The notes under the pieces were generated by a model. That model searched no databases. It saw nothing but the letters and a program-made list of their open reading frames with translations, and was not told the DNA's origin. A stretch of 64,000 nucleotides of DNA from Elymus sibiricus (lineage: Eukaryota; Streptophyta; Magnoliopsida; Poales; Poaceae). A program made the translations under genes and the position numbers. This document shows positions 22,923 through 36,209 of the stretch, piece by piece (positions within the stretch are counted from its first letter, which is position 1; each line of letters starts with the position of its first letter). The stretch covers positions 142,167,148-142,231,147 of the forward strand of contig CM077665.1 of assembly GCA_039707655.1 (NCBI GenBank). Direction: 5' to 3'.

Positions 22923-23697
22923 CTCAGAAGGGGCCCCCTCAGCCATTTTTATATCGCCTCCTTTGCCTCTTCTTCTTGCACGAGCTTGTACTGTTCATCG
23001 CGCCGCCGCTGCTGTTTCCCCATCGCCGGCCAATTGCTTCCAGGATCGCGGCGTCCTCCAACTCCATTTGGGTGCAGCGGGTCCTCTCCGCCGCCACCGC
23101 GACCACCAGGTAAGTCCTTTATTCTTAACTTAGATCTCCTTTAGTTCATCTTCTTTCATGGGAGTTCATCAGAGTTCTTCGCATGTTCATCGCCATTGCA
23201 AGCCCATGCATGTTCCTGATGAATTTTTCCATATAGATGCCGCGGTAGGAACAGTGGTTCTATTTCTCGTGTAATGCTCCTTAGATCCCTTTCGAAACTT
23301 GCAAGTTCGGTCACCATTGTCGCAATACCTTGTTGTTAGGGCTAGTAAATAACTTCCTTTTCGACCCATTTTGTAGATCTGTAATTGTAGACGCTTCGGT
23401 AGAAACTTGTTTGTCCCTCACTTAGCAGAGAATCTAGAAATTTTTGATTGTTTTAAGTCGCCTTTACGTTTTCTCGGCTCATCATTATGACGGTAACCCG
23501 CCAGATTCGTAACTTGCTTCACCTTAGACTGCGGCTTGCATTGAGGCGGCTCACATGCTGTAGCTTGTCATGCCGCCTTAAACTAGAGCCGCCAGAACAT
23601 TATTGTCTGATTATACCGCTTATTTAAACAATCCACCCTTTCCTTTAATAACCCGCCAAATATGCCTCTACAGCTTTCTTCCCTTAAATAAACCACC

Positions 23698-26600
23698 ATG
23701 ACAAAACCCACCTCATGCAATTGGTTGCCTTCGCAAGTCTCTGAAGGTATACTCCAGGACTGCGTGGAGCTGGGCCTTCTGACATCTAAAGAAAAAGTTG
23801 CTTGGCGAGCCGCCCTTGGAGAGGAACGACCACGACCCGGCGAAGGAGAAGTAGTGATTTTTACAGATCATCTTCAACGGGGCTTTTCCCCTCCCGGGTC
23901 AAAATTCTTCCGAGACGTCTTGCACTTTTACCACCTTCACCCTCAAGACCTAGCTCCCAATTCGATAACCAACTTGTGCCAGTTTCAAGTGTTTTGTGAG
24001 GTGTATATGGGAATGGAGCCTACTGTCCTTTTGTTCAGAGAGTTCTTTTATCTCAATCGCCAGACAGAGTGTGCTGACGGGCCCAGCTTAGAACTTGGCG
24101 GGGTCACAATTCAAAGGCGAAGGGACTATGGTTTTCCTGCTGCTATCCTACCTAGTCATCCCAAAGAATGGGCCAAGACTTGGTTTTATTGTAAGAACAC
24201 AGCCCCTGTTGATGAAAATCCTCTGTCGGGTTACAGAGCAGAGCGTCTGCCGATAAACTTTGACTTGCCTGACTCAGCTTCTCCAGAGGAACGTGCTCAA
24301 CTCACCTTCGTGTGGCCAAAACTCAGAGCTTTGACAGCCAATGGGTTAACCGGAGTTGATCTAACCCGGTGTTGTGTGTCTTGGCGGATCTTACCCCTGA
24401 GTCACCGTGGTGCCTTAATGTGTGAGTACGATTGCGATTTGAACAATGCGCAACACTACTACAACACCACCATGGAGATGAGCGATGTAAACAAAATTGT
24501 GAAGAAGTTGTTGGGAGAAAAGCAGGAAGTTTGCGATAAAATTGGTGTGAGACCCTTCTATACTGATAACCCAACTCCTGAGGAGATAATCCTTGACATC
24601 TTTCACCTTGCTTATAAGATTCCTCATCCTTCAAACTTGCTATTTTTGTCAATGCCACTGCAGGCGGATTCTTCATTTTGGAAGAGGAGGCAGCAGAAAG
24701 TTCCAGCAAAGAAACCTAAAGCCGCCGCAAGCAAGAAAAAGAGCAAGGCGGCTGTAGAGGAGCCGTCGATTATGGACGAGTCACACACCATTGATGACCA
24801 ATCTGAGGTAGAACTTTCACCTTTTTAACTATCTTTTTATTGAATTTGCTAACCCCCCTTCAGTCTCAGGATGGTGATGTAACGAGCCAGGCCGAAGATG
24901 TTGAGGTAATTTTTGTCTCTTCCAACTCAGAGCTCTTGTTTCCATGGAAACCAAGGCAGGTCATTAGGAAAGTACGTATGTCTCACCCGGAGGCTTATTT
25001 GGATCCCGATTTCATTTTGAAGAAAACTCTGCATGTATCAAGGCGCCAAACCCGTAGCATCTTGGGTGAACTTGTAACAGGTTTGCCTGAGAAGTCGACC
25101 GCCCACAAACGACCAAACGAGGTGTTTTATAATGCAACCCTTTCTTTTCCAAAAGTTGGCCTTATCCAACAACCTCTTAATCCTTCTGTTTCAAAATATC
25201 AGGAGTCATCACCTTCATCAGGCGACTCAACCGCTACAAAACAGCCACCCCTTGTCATCAATCCAGGGTAACTATTTCCTTTGCATCCAATACTGCTTAT
25301 TAACTTTTATCCCTGCATATGTCTTATCATGCTGTCTTTGTTCACAGGGCCCAAGCCAAGAAAAGGAAAATAGGAGGGTCATCTGCCAATCCTGATGCCC
25401 CTGAGCAGGAGAATCCAAACCTTGTTACTCCTGAAAGTCATGTTGAGCCCTATGAAACTCATCAAGGTGCCCATGATGAAACACTCCAACATACTAAGCC
25501 GGCGAATGCTGATGTTGTGACCATTGAGACTAACCCGGAGGCCAATATTAACCCGCCCAGTTCTCTAAAAACAGCTGAAGATATTGCTTCTCATGAGGAG
25601 GAGGTTATCATTACTGGGGCGAGTTACACAACTCCTGCTCCTTCCACTGTGCTGACCAAGCATACCGCCAAAGAAGAGGCGCCTTTGCCTGAGAAGGAGA
25701 AGGCTCAACTTGATCTTCCCAATCTTGAAAAGCTTAGTGTTGAAGAATTTCATTCTGGATACTTGAGCCGCCTCTCCACAAGCCGGGACATGGAAGCCAG
25801 CCTGGTTGGAATGATGAGGAAAATATATGAGGTATGCTCAACTTTGTCTTGTATTCCATATATCCTTACATAGCCCCCAAGGGCCGGCTTATCTTCTTGA
25901 AGATGAGTCGGGTCTTTGATAACATGTAAATTTTGATGAATCATCATGTAGCCCCCAAGGGCCGGGTCATTATGAAAATATTGAGCCAGTACTTAACTTG
26001 CTTATATGAAAGAATTCCACCTGTAGCCCCCAAGGGTCGGCTTATCTCTCGAGATAGCCGGGTCTTTTAATTTTGGGAAGGAAAACTAGCCATCTGTTTT
26101 GTAAAGTTTAGAACCTCTAGCCCCCAAGGGCCGTCTTATCTTCTTGAAGATGAATCGGGTCTTCTTGTATTATATGCTGGAAACACTGACATACATTAGC
26201 CCCCAAGTGTCAGGTATATTGCTTGCAATCTGCTTGAGAATTGTAATAAATTCCTTCACAGCCCCCAAGTGTCATTATGCACCTTGCTAGCGGCTTAGGA
26301 TTAGCGAATATCCACTTGATAATTTTATTGTGCAGGAAGCTTTAAATGTGGCCGAGTCAAGCTTGACCGACTTGAGGAAAAACCTGGCTCTGTAACAAGA
26401 CGCCCGAGCTGAAGCTGACATAAAACTGCGGATCTCCTCGGAAGAGCTGGAAAAAACCAAGGCAGATTTTCAGGCCTACAAGAAATCTTCCAAGGCTGAA
26501 AAAGCCGCCTTGATCAAACGTGCAGAAGACGCTGATGGTCAACTGAAACCCATTACTGAAGAACTGACCAGCCTTAAACGACACGTTGCTCGGATGACCG

Positions 26601-27287
26601 AAGCTGTCTTTGGTAAGTATTGTTGATTAACTTATGATAACTCTGTCCAAATGGCCGTATAAAAAGACTCGCCTGGCGACTCATGCACTTGAACTGTTTG
26701 TAGGCCGTCGGACTCGCAATCTCCCAGACGACAGCTTATTGAAGCTGAAAGCTCTATATTCTTTAACTGAGCAGTTGTATGCTAGAAGTCTTTTCACCAT
26801 CAGGGATGTTATGGGTGAAAGTGACCCGGCAAAGTTCATCAAAGATGTGCTGAGACACCTCTCAACGATTCCCAAGCAGATTGAAGAGTTGAAAAGATCA
26901 ACCGCCCATAAAGGCGCAATAGCTTCTTTGAGCCGGGCCTTGGCTTATGCACCAGAGCTTAACCCGGAAGAGATGGTCGGAGGGTTTCCGCAGCTGAAAG
27001 ATGACAGGTCAGATTTCACACAAGATGACTATGCTCGTTGCATCAAGGCGTGTCGAGCATTGGCTAGCCGACTAGCTGTAGAGGCGAATCTGAAGACATA
27101 TCAGGCGGCTTATGATGACAACAATGTGCGAGTTCGGCAATCCACTTTTGAACCGGTGGATATGACTCCTCGACGTCGTAAGCATATCTTTGCCCCTGAT
27201 GTTGACCTGTCCCCCATCTTGCATGAAGAAGTTGAATTCCACGCCTTAACCAATTGCAACTACGATGTGGAAAACCTTCAGATCTAG
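23698..27287 (+). pseudogene. Five-exon antisense gene in element D (putative 'gypsy type transposon' family protein)
   Basis: The gene lies opposite to D's gag-pol. Exons fit at 23698-24807, 24864-25267, 25348-25831, 26336-26612 and 26704-27287; each intron starts GT and ends AG, and the frame is kept across all four. The total is 952 codons plus stop, with one premature TAA at 26393-26395 in exon 4. The first 300 residues resemble the plant family named 'putative gypsy type transposon' (Pfam Transposase_28, from memory): FREFFYLNRQ, WAKTWFYCKN and GLTGVDLTRCCVSWRILPL are typical blocks. Then follow Lys-rich stretches (KKPKAAASKKKSKAA, KKRK) that may be nuclear signals, an acidic Pro-rich linker, and Glu/Lys coiled-coil segments in exons 4-5. 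Intron 1 is only 56 nt, short for a plant. Antisense genes are known in some Tat elements such as maize Grande. Function is unknown. Confidence 0.75.
25832..26335 (+). repeat. Intron 3 of the antisense gene: degenerate tandem units with polypurine-like cores
   Basis: AGCCCCCAAG recurs at about 25871, 25949, 26024, 26118, 26197 and 26260, spaced 63-94 bases. Several copies continue into GGGCCGGCTTATCTTC and GAAGATGAGTCGGGTC. On the minus strand, the sense of D, each core reads CTTGGGGGCT, like a polypurine tract. A further copy lies at 28211. Confidence 0.65.
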
Positions 27288-28674
27288 GAACCAGAAGACT
27301 CGGCGCGGGATGACCCGAAGGCGCCTTAGGCGAGAAGTCGGCCCGGGGATAACCCGGATGAAATTAACCCGGATAAGCTAACTGCCGGGTTATGTTAATG
27401 ACTTTTGAAAAACTTTGGTCCAAGATTTTGGGCTCCATGTAGCCTTGTAATAGCCTTAGCTGAAAACTGATTGCCTGTGTCGTGCCTTCATGCATGTTTA
27501 AGCTTTTTATCCCGTCTCAAGTTGTCAAGGGATTTTTAAATGATCAAGTGTCATTCCTCCTTTATTCTTTTGCTTAGGACCCATCCAGCCTGTGACGTGC
27601 ACTTATTTATTCTTGTGGATAAGTCGCCACTTAGCTTTTAAGATCGATCACCTACCGTAAACCGAACATGTTTGTCTCTTGTCTGAATTCTGCTGACCTT
27701 GCTCAATTTGCTATGACTTGACCAAAGATGGGAGAGTCAATGTAAGCCGCCTTTCTGAAATCTTTCCACACTTGTTTGTAAAATAATTGAACTTGCCATA
27801 ATAGGACTTTTAATAAGCCGGCTCGGTGAGACTCGGCGGGGAGACTGGACTTGGAGGTTTAAGTCTGGCCATAATAAGGTGGGTCTGTTAACCCATGATG
27901 ATAGAAGTGATTAATAAGCCGACTCAGTGAGACTCGGCAAGGAGACTAGCTTTCGAGGCTCAAGTCTTGCTTCAGTGAAGTGGGTATGATAACCCATGGT
28001 TCATCCTAGGCTTTCTGTATGCCGGCTCTCACGCGACGCATCTCGATGTTTTAACCTTGAAAAGTTCAGGGTCCAAAATGGATTGACTTGTCGAGAGTAC
28101 ACGGGGTCACCTGATCGGAGTTGCACAAACATACATGCAGGTTCAACCATTTTGTGGCGTTTATTTTTTGCTGGATCAAGAGGGTGAGAAAGCTAAACTG
28201 AGTGAGTTGGAAGCCCCCAAGTGACCTATGATCAGGGAAAAGCTTAGCATAGGATTATAGGAGACAATGCTACTACTGGAAAACATCTGTTGTCCAGATA
28301 AAACCGGCTTGATTCCACTGATCATAATAGAATACCTATGTTTGAACTATGCATCATGGCAGCTGATCCTCTTTGGCATCGTTTAACCCTTAAATAGGGG
28401 CAGTCATGTTTGAGCGGCCGCATCGTGGCGACTCGCCCTCTTGGGCGACTTGAAATGTCCCATCAATAAGGCAGGGCGCTCATCTGTGAACGGTCGCATC
28501 ATGGCGGCTCGTCCTCTTGGGCGACTCATGTTTCAGAGAATAAAGACTCAATCTCAATGTGTAGGCTGAAACGACAGAGACCCCGAATTTCGGGGGTGCC
28601 GGCTTTATTGTATTTAAACATAAGAAGGTATGTACAAAAATTGGGGGAGATACATAGGTAAGGAGCCAATGTCT
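27288..28674. other. Element D, non-coding stretch between the antisense gene and the end of pol
   Basis: This lies between two converging genes and probably holds both 3' UTRs. Two imperfect repeats are visible: about 27811-27898 with 27914-28002 (AAGCCGGCTCGGTGAGACT type) and about 28405-28460 with 28478-28528 (CTCTTGGGCGACT type). No coding motif is seen. Confidence 0.5.
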
Positions 28675-28712
28675 CTAATTATAATAAGGCCGAAGGTGAG
28701 CAATGTTCCATG
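28675..28712 (-). pseudogene. Last codons of element D pol, cut off by element C
   Basis: On the minus strand the frame ends NIAHLRPYYN then TAG, a usual end of Tat-type gypsy polyproteins. The rest of integrase is at 46643-47826, on the other side of element C. A small deletion near the junction breaks the frame. Confidence 0.6.
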
Positions 28713-30094
28713 TGTTGGAGATATGCCCTAGAGGCAATCATGTATGATGATATTTCCTATGTGTTTATGAATAAAGATAGTCCTTGGACATTATCATTGA
28801 TGTGTATTAACAAGTACGTGACTTGTTTGTGAGACTATACATTTTATGATGACTGTCCTAAATGGTCCCTAGTCGAAAGAGTTGTGTGGACGCTCAGCCA
28901 GTTAGACTAGCATATGACACGGTGGATGGTTCGGTCTCACTGACCATGTAGCATTGGATGCTAGCCGGATAATATGGACTCAGAGAGATCTAATCGGATT
29001 CGACGTAGTCGGATCCGAGTCGAGATAAGATCTGAGTTGGATAGACCCAACTATGATATGCGGCGATAGGTCATCTGTGAGTCTCTAGTACAACATACGT
29101 TCTATGTCCTAAAACCTGAGCTGGCGCATGTACTCGGGATGGTGACAGACTTGCTTTGGGCCGACCAAACGCTACTCCGTGACTGGGTAGTTACAAAGGT
29201 AGGTTTCGGGCTTGTCCAGAGCCATGCTGCGAGACATGGTCGAGCAAGATGGGATTTGCCCCTCCGGTTAGGAGAGATATGCTCTGGGCCCCTCGTGTGA
29301 TACGATCAAGATAAGCATGGCCATGCGACAAGGATTATGAGATAATCCAGTTTGTGGTCGGTATCACTGGAACGAGAAAGAGGTCGGGCTAGCACAAGGA
29401 TGACAGACTCGCCTTGAGCCCGATAACATATATCGTGTGGCAAAGGGAACAGAAGTGTGATATACAGGTTCACCTAACCAGCTTCATCCGACACTTGGAG
29501 TCGGCACGCTTTGCTAGAGGCCGCTACCGACTAGCCGAGTCGGATGTGATCAGACTCACGACCAAGTGAACGAGAACCTAAGGGGTCGCGCGCTTAAGGG
29601 AAGGAACATCTGGGCTTTAGGATCCGTGCGAGGCCCAAGAGTTGAGCCCGCGCCGGATGCCTATATATAGTCGAGGTGCGGCACACCCATCCGGTTGATC
29701 GCTTTGGCACCATCATTAGGGCTTTACATGTGTTGCAACTAGCCACCTCCACCCACCGCCGCTGACTGTGTGATCGGACCTAGCAGTCCGCCGCACCGTG
29801 TTCCTCCTGCACACGCGGATACCATTAGAGGCGGTGCACTTGCGCCGCTCCGGTTAACCTGTACGTAGGATCCGGCGACCGCCAGTTTGAGGGAGATCGG
29901 ACTAGCTGTTCGAGGGAGATCGGACGAGGAGGAGACGGACCACGCGAACGCGCTACCCCAACTCTACTTCCGCTGCACGGCACTGCGCGTCTAGTGGTAA
30001 CGATCTGTGATCCATCTCCGTTGCAAGTTCTTGGATGTTCTGCACGTAGGAAAATTTTAATTCGCATGCAATGCACCTACGGTAGAACCCAATA
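28713..30094 (+). repeat. 5' LTR of element C
   Basis: 1,382 bp. A TATA box CTATATATAG lies at 29661-29670 (46204-46213 in the other LTR). It ends GAACCCAATA, where the 3' LTR has GAACCCAACA; the change has destroyed the terminal CA here. Confidence 0.93.
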
Positions 30095-30095
30095 G

Positions 30096-30977
30096 TGGTA
30101 TCAGAGCCTCTGCTATAGGTTTTGGTTTCAGATCAGATGCATATTTGATATGTGGAGGCAGCAGATGAGATCTGTCGTCGTTCTTGATTGATATGTGCAT
30201 GCGTGTAATTTAACATGACCAGCATGTCATGATTTTCAGCCGGTAGGAGCCAAAGTGTTGTCATTATATTGTATAACGACCTGTGTGTCGACTTGTGATT
30301 CTTTGTAAATTCATTACTAGTTGTAGTAGTTAGAGAACAGAGATCAAGTTCGAGGCTTTGGCATCCCGGTGTGACGAACAAGATGGAGTTCCACCCTGGT
30401 CATCGGAGTTGGAGCCGGCCTGGAAGGACATCCATGAAGGAGCCATACTATTTCACATATTTATGTTTATATGTTATTGATATTGCTTCTTGTTTCTATG
30501 CATGTTAGGATGGTAGAAAGATCCCTCGTTAATATCAAGCACATTGCCATTCCGGATGTTGCACCTCCGCACGTCAAGTACGTCTAGTGGTGGGCTCATG
30601 AAATTGAGGTGCTACTAGGTGTCCTTGAACTGGAGGGTTCGTGTCGGACACGGACATGCACTGCATCAGGTTAACTTGACAAGGCTATCAAAACGGTTTT
30701 GGGCCTTGTGCCAAAGAAGGTTGTGAGCTGGGGTATAAGATACCTACCCGACCGGTAGGAGTCGTATAGAGATACGATTAGCAAGGAGTTGCTTACCGAA
30801 TAGGCAAGTTGGCTAGCAGTGATGCTAAAGCTCACTAGTCGCTCGCGCTAGACGGGTCCTGAATCACTGAGAGTTTGTGGAGGGATGCTGACTTCAGTGG
30901 GAGTAGTTCTGTTTAAGGCTTGAATTACTCTACATAAACACATTGCTTAGTGATTGCATATTTTCTGTTGTAGATCA
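30096..30977 (+). other. Primer binding site and leader of element C
   Basis: TGGTATCAGAGCC (30096-30108) is an initiator tRNA-Met type primer site. The leader of about 870 bases up to the gag ATG has no long frame and is non-coding. Confidence 0.85.
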
Positions 30978-32126
30978 ATGGCACCACTTGCTCAACCCAA
31001 CTTTGCATTGAAATCAATTCTGGAAAAGGATAAACTGAATGGAACAAACTTTACCACCTGGTATAGAAATCTGAGAATTGTTCTCAAGCATGATAAAAAG
31101 GAACATGTTCTAGAGGATCCACTTCCAGAGGAACCTGCCGAGAATGCTAGTGCCACAACCAAGAATGCCCATCAGAAACTCGTTGATGAATCAAACGAGA
31201 TCAGCTGCCTCATGCTAGCTTGTATGGAGCCCGATTTGCAACAGCATTTCAAAAATGTTGACGCTTTCGATATGATCGAGAGTCTCAAGAGCATGTTTCA
31301 GGTGCAGGCTAGGACCGAAAGGTTCAACGTCTGGCAATCCTTGACGGATTGTAAGCTGAAGGAGGGCGATCCACTGAGCCCGCATGTGATCAAGATGATC
31401 AGGTACATGCAAGCTTTGGATCGGTTAGGCTTCCCACTTGGGGACGAGCTGTCCACGGATGCAATTCTGGGTTCTCTTCCACCTAGCTATGGGACGTTCG
31501 TCTCGAACTATCATATGCATGGCATGGATAAGAAGCTCACTGAATTGCATGGGCTGCTTAAGGTGGCAGAGCAAGATATTAAGAAAGACACACATCAAGT
31601 GTTGATGGTGCAGAACTCGGCTAAGTTCAAGAAGAGTTGGTCCAAGAAAAAGGGTAAGGCAAAGGGCACGGGGAAGGTTGTCTCCGCCGCTGCGCCGAAG
31701 CCGGAACCAGACTCAAAGACCGTGTGCTTTCGTTGCAAGGAAACTGGTCACTCGAAGAGGAACTGTAGCAAGTGGCTTGCTGAGCATGGCAAGAAGGCCG
31801 GAAATGCTTCATCAGGCAAAGGTACACTTGTTACATATGTTATAGACATTTACCTTCTTGACATACCTAGTAGCTCTTGGGTATTTGATACCGGATCGGT
31901 TGTTCATATTTGCAACTCGATGCAGGGGCTGATAAGAACTAGGCGTGTGCCACAAGGGGAGATTGACATCAGGGTCGGCAACAAAGCAAGAGTTGCTGCG
32001 TTGGAGGTCGGCACGATGCAGCTTCAGCTTCCTTCTGGATTTATTTTGGAATTGAATAATTGTTATTACATACCCGCACAGTCGGAACATTATTTCTGCC
32101 TCATGCTTGATGAGGCAGGGTTATGA
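30978..32126 (+). pseudogene. Copia gag and protease, element C
   Basis: The start is ATG 30978 (MAPLAQPNF); the longer frame from 30954 is an artefact. Residues 1-200 are a copia gag (UBN2-type) with NGTNFTTWYRNLR near the start. A Lys-rich stretch precedes a CCHC zinc knuckle, CFRCKETGHSKRNC. The protease active site is WVFDTGS. The frame is lost near 32120, where coding continues in a frame starting at about 32107, so a frameshift separates protease from integrase. Gag coats the particle, the zinc knuckle binds RNA, and the protease cuts the polyprotein. Confidence 0.9.
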
Positions 32127-34685
32127 ATTCAGTTTAAAGGACAATGGTTGTTCACTTTATTTGAATGGAATGTTCCACGGCTATGCACCCATTGTAGATG
32201 GGCTATTTATTTTGAATCTAGAAACAGAACCAGTCTATAACGTGAATGTCAAGAGGCATAAGCCTAATGAGATAAATCCGACATACTTCTGGCATTGCCG
32301 GCTTGGGCACATTAGTCTGAAATGCATGAAGAAGCTCCATGATGATGGACTCCTAACTTCGTCCGATTTCGGGTCATTCGAGACATGCGAATCATGCTTG
32401 CTAGCAAGATGACTAAGTCTCCTTTTGCAAAGAGTTGCGAGAGGGCGTCCGAGCTGTTGGAGCTTATACACAGTGATGTGTGTTGTCCAATGAGCACAAC
32501 GGCCAGAGGTGTCTATCAGTACTTCGTGACTTTTACCGACGAATTGAGTAGATATGGATATATCTATTTGATGAGGCACAAGTCGGAAACTTTTGAAAAG
32601 TTCAAAGAGTTTCAGAACGAGGTTGAAAATCAGCTCGGCAAGACGATAAAGCTTCTGTGATCGGATCGTGGAGGTGAGTACATGAGCCAGGAGTTTGATG
32701 ATCATCTGAAAAGCCGAGGTATAGTACCTCAGCTCATGCCTCTGGGTACGCCGCAGAGAAACAACGTGTCAGAACGGAGAAATCGAACGTTGTTGGACAT
32801 GGTCCGATCGATGATGAGCAAATCCGATTTACCCTTGTCATTCTGGGGATATGTTCTAGAAACTGCGGCTTTCACACTTAACAAGGTACCATCAAAATCC
32901 GTAGACAAGACACCACATGAGATGTGGAATGGGAAGAGTCCTAGTTTGTCTTTTCTAAAGATTTGGGGTTGTGAAGCATTTGTCAAGTGACTCATGTCGG
33001 ACAAACTTACACCCAAGTTAGATAAATGCATATTCGTGGGATATCCGAGGGATACCTTGGGATACAGCTTCTACAACCGAGAAGAGAACATAGTGTTTGT
33101 TACACGGAACGGGGTTTTCCTAGAGAAAGAGTTTCTCAGTCGGGAAGCTAGTGGGAGAACGGTGCGACTCGAAGAAATTCAAGAGCCACTCGGGGACAAC
33201 TCGGCTGGTGATGAGACCATACCGGAGTTGGTCAGGGAACCCGTAGTGGAATCGGCACCGGAGCCACGGAGGTCGGAAAGATTGCGCAGAGTGCGCGATG
33301 TGTTGTTGCTAGAAAGTGACGAGCCGGCCACGTATGCGGAAGCGATGGTGAGCCCAGATTCCGAGGCATGGCTGGAGGCCATGAGATCCGAGTTAAAGTC
33401 CATGGATGATAATCAAGTCTGGGACTTGGTTGATCCGCCGCCTGTCGTAATAGCCATTGGTTGCAAATGGGTCTTTAAGAAGAAAACCGATGTGGATGGA
33501 AATGTTCAAATCCACAAAGCTCGGCTTGTTGCTAAAGGTTATGGACAAGTTCAAGGAATTGACTACGACGAGACCTACTCGCCGGTAGCGATGCTAAAGT
33601 CGGTGAGGATCATACTAGCTATAGCTGCATATTTCGATTATGAGATATGGCAGATGGATGTCAAAACGGCTTTCCTTCATGGGAATTTAAAGGAGGATGT
33701 ATACATGATACAACCTGAAGGTTTTGTCGATCCAAATAACGCTGGTAAAATATGCAAGCTCAAGAGATCCATTTATGGATTGAGGCAAGCAGCTCGGAGT
33801 TGGAATATTCGTTTTGATGAAGTCATCGTTGACCTTGGTTTCATCAAGAACGAAGAGGACTATTGTTTATACAAGAAGTCTAGTGGGAGCTCGGTAGTAT
33901 TTTTGATCTTGTATGTGGATGACATACTGCTAATCGGAAATGATGTTTCGATGCTGAACTCGGTCAAGGAATTATTGAATGGCAAGTTTTCGATGAAAGA
34001 CCTTGGAGAGGCAGTGTACATTCTAGGCATCAAGATCTATAGAGATAGATCAAGGAGTCTGCTTGGCTTGAGCCAGAGCACGTACATATATAAAGTGTTG
34101 AAGAGGTTCAACATGAGTGAGGCCAAGAAAGGGTTCTTGCCCGTCTCACATGGTATAAGGCTAAGCAAGACTCAGAGTCCTAAGACTTCTGATGAGCGAA
34201 ACCAGATGAGTAGGATTCCATATGCTTCGGCAATAGGATCCCTCATGTATGCCATGCTATGTACACGGCTTGATGTTGCCTTTGCAATAAGCTTAACAAG
34301 CAGATACCAGGCTAACCCAGGTGAGAGTCACTGGGCAGTGGTGAAAGCTATCCTGAAGTACCTGAAAAGGACTAAGGAGATGTTCCTAGTTTATGGAGGT
34401 GAGGAGGAGCTCTGCGTAAAGGGTTACGCTGATGCTAGTTTCCAAACCGACAGGGATGCTTGTCAATCGCAAACTGGATTCGTGTATGTCATGAATGGAG
34501 GAGCAGTGAGCTGGATAAGTTCCAAGCAAGAAACGGTGGCCGACTCCACAACAGAGGCCGAATACATTGCGGCTTGTGAAGCCGCAAAGGAAGGTGTTTG
34601 GATTCGGAAGTTCCTGGAAGATGTTGTTGTGTTCCCGGGCTGGTGAAAACCGTTGGACCTTTATAGCGATAATTCAGGTGCCATC
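32107..34685 (+). pseudogene. Copia integrase, reverse transcriptase and RNase H, element C
   Basis: Order: integrase zinc finger (HCRLGH ... CESC, 32290-32410), integrase core with its acidic residues in HSDVCCP, SDRGGEY and NVSERRNRT, then RT with KARLVAKGYGQ and catalytic YVDDILL (about 33910-33935), then RNase H with GYADASF and STTEAEY. Breaks: frameshift near 32405, TGA at 32658-32660, TGA at 32988-32990, TGA at 34644-34646. Element E interrupts at 34685; the last codons are at 45026-45235. The first two of these TGA codons stand where related elements have Arg (CGA), as expected from decay of methylated CpG. Not functional as it stands. Confidence 0.92.
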
Positions 34686-36209
34686 TGATGACCCACAAGT
34701 ATAGGGGATCTATCGTAGTCCTTTCGATAAGTAAGAGTGTCGAACCCAACGAGAAGCAGAAGGAAATGACAAGTGGTTTTCAGTAAGGTATTCTCTGCAA
34801 GCACTGAAATTATCGGTAACAGATAGTTTTGTGATAAGATAATTCGTAACGGGTAGCAAGTAATAAATGTAGCAAAGGTGCAGCAAGGTGGCCCAATCAT
34901 TTTTGTAGCAAAGGACAAGCCTGGACAAACTCTTATATAAAGCAAAGCGCTCCCGAGGACACATGGGAATTTCTGTCAAGCTAGTTTTCATCATGCTCAT
35001 ATGAGTCACGTTCGTTACTTTGATAATTTGATATGTGGGTGGACCGGTGCTTGGGTGCTGCCCTTACTTGGACAAGCCTCCCACTTATGATTAAACTCTC
35101 TCGCAAGCATCCACAACTATGAAAGAAGAATTAAGATAAATCAAACCATATCATGAAACATATGGATCCAAATCAGCCCCTTACGAAGCAACGCATAAAC
35201 TAGGGTTTAAGCTGCTATCACTCTAGCAACCCATCATCTACTTATTACTTCCCAATGCCTTCCCCTAGGCCCAAATAATGGTGAAGTGTCATGTAGTCGA
35301 CGTTCACATAACACCACTAGAGGAGGGAGAACATACATCTCATCAAAATATCGAACGAATACCAAATTCACACGATTACTTATAACAAGACTTATCCCAT
35401 GTCCTCAGGAACAAACATAACTACTCACAAAGCATATTCATATTCATAATCAGAGGAGTATTAATTATCATTAAGGATCTGAACATATGATCTTCCACCA
35501 AGTAAACCAACTAGCATCAACTACAAGGAGTAATCAACACTACTAGCAACCCACAGGTACCAATCTGAGGTTTTGAGACAAAGATCGGATACAAGAGATG
35601 AACTAGAGTTTGGAGAGGAGATGGCGCTAGTGAAGATGTTGATGGAGATTGACCCCCTCTCGATGAGAGGATCGCTAGTGATGATGATGGCTTCGATTTC
35701 CCCCTCCGGGAGGGAAGTTTCCCCTGCAGAACAGCTTCGCCGGAGCCCTAGATTGGTTCTGCCCAAGTTCCGCCTCGAGACGGCGGCGCTTCGTCCCAAA
35801 AGCTCTCTTATGATTTTTTCCAGGGCAAAACCCTCCATATAGCAGAAGATGGGCACCGGAGGGCCGCCAGGGGGCCCACAGGCCACAGGGGTGCGCCCTG
35901 GGGGGTAGGGCGCGCCCCCAGGCTTGTGGCTTCCTGGTGGGTCCCCTCTGGTATTTCTTTCACCCAATATTTTTTATATATTCCAAAATAATTCTCCGTA
36001 ACTTTTCAGGACTTTTGGAGTTGTGCAGAATAGGTCTCTCATATTTGCTCCTTTTCCAGTCCAGAATTCCAGCTGCCGGCATTCTCCCTCTTCATGTAAT
36101 ACTTGTAAAATAAGAGAGAAAAGGCATAAGTATTGTACCATAATGTGTAATAACAGCCCATAATGCAATAAATATCAATATAAAAGCATGATGCAAAATG
36201 GACGTATCA
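34686..36209 (-). repeat. 3' LTR of element E
   Basis: 1,524 bp. On the minus strand it starts TGATACGTCC at 36209 and ends GGGTCATCA at 34686. It is nearly identical to 43496-45020. The frames inside (for example 35521-35967) have no known motif. Confidence 0.93.
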
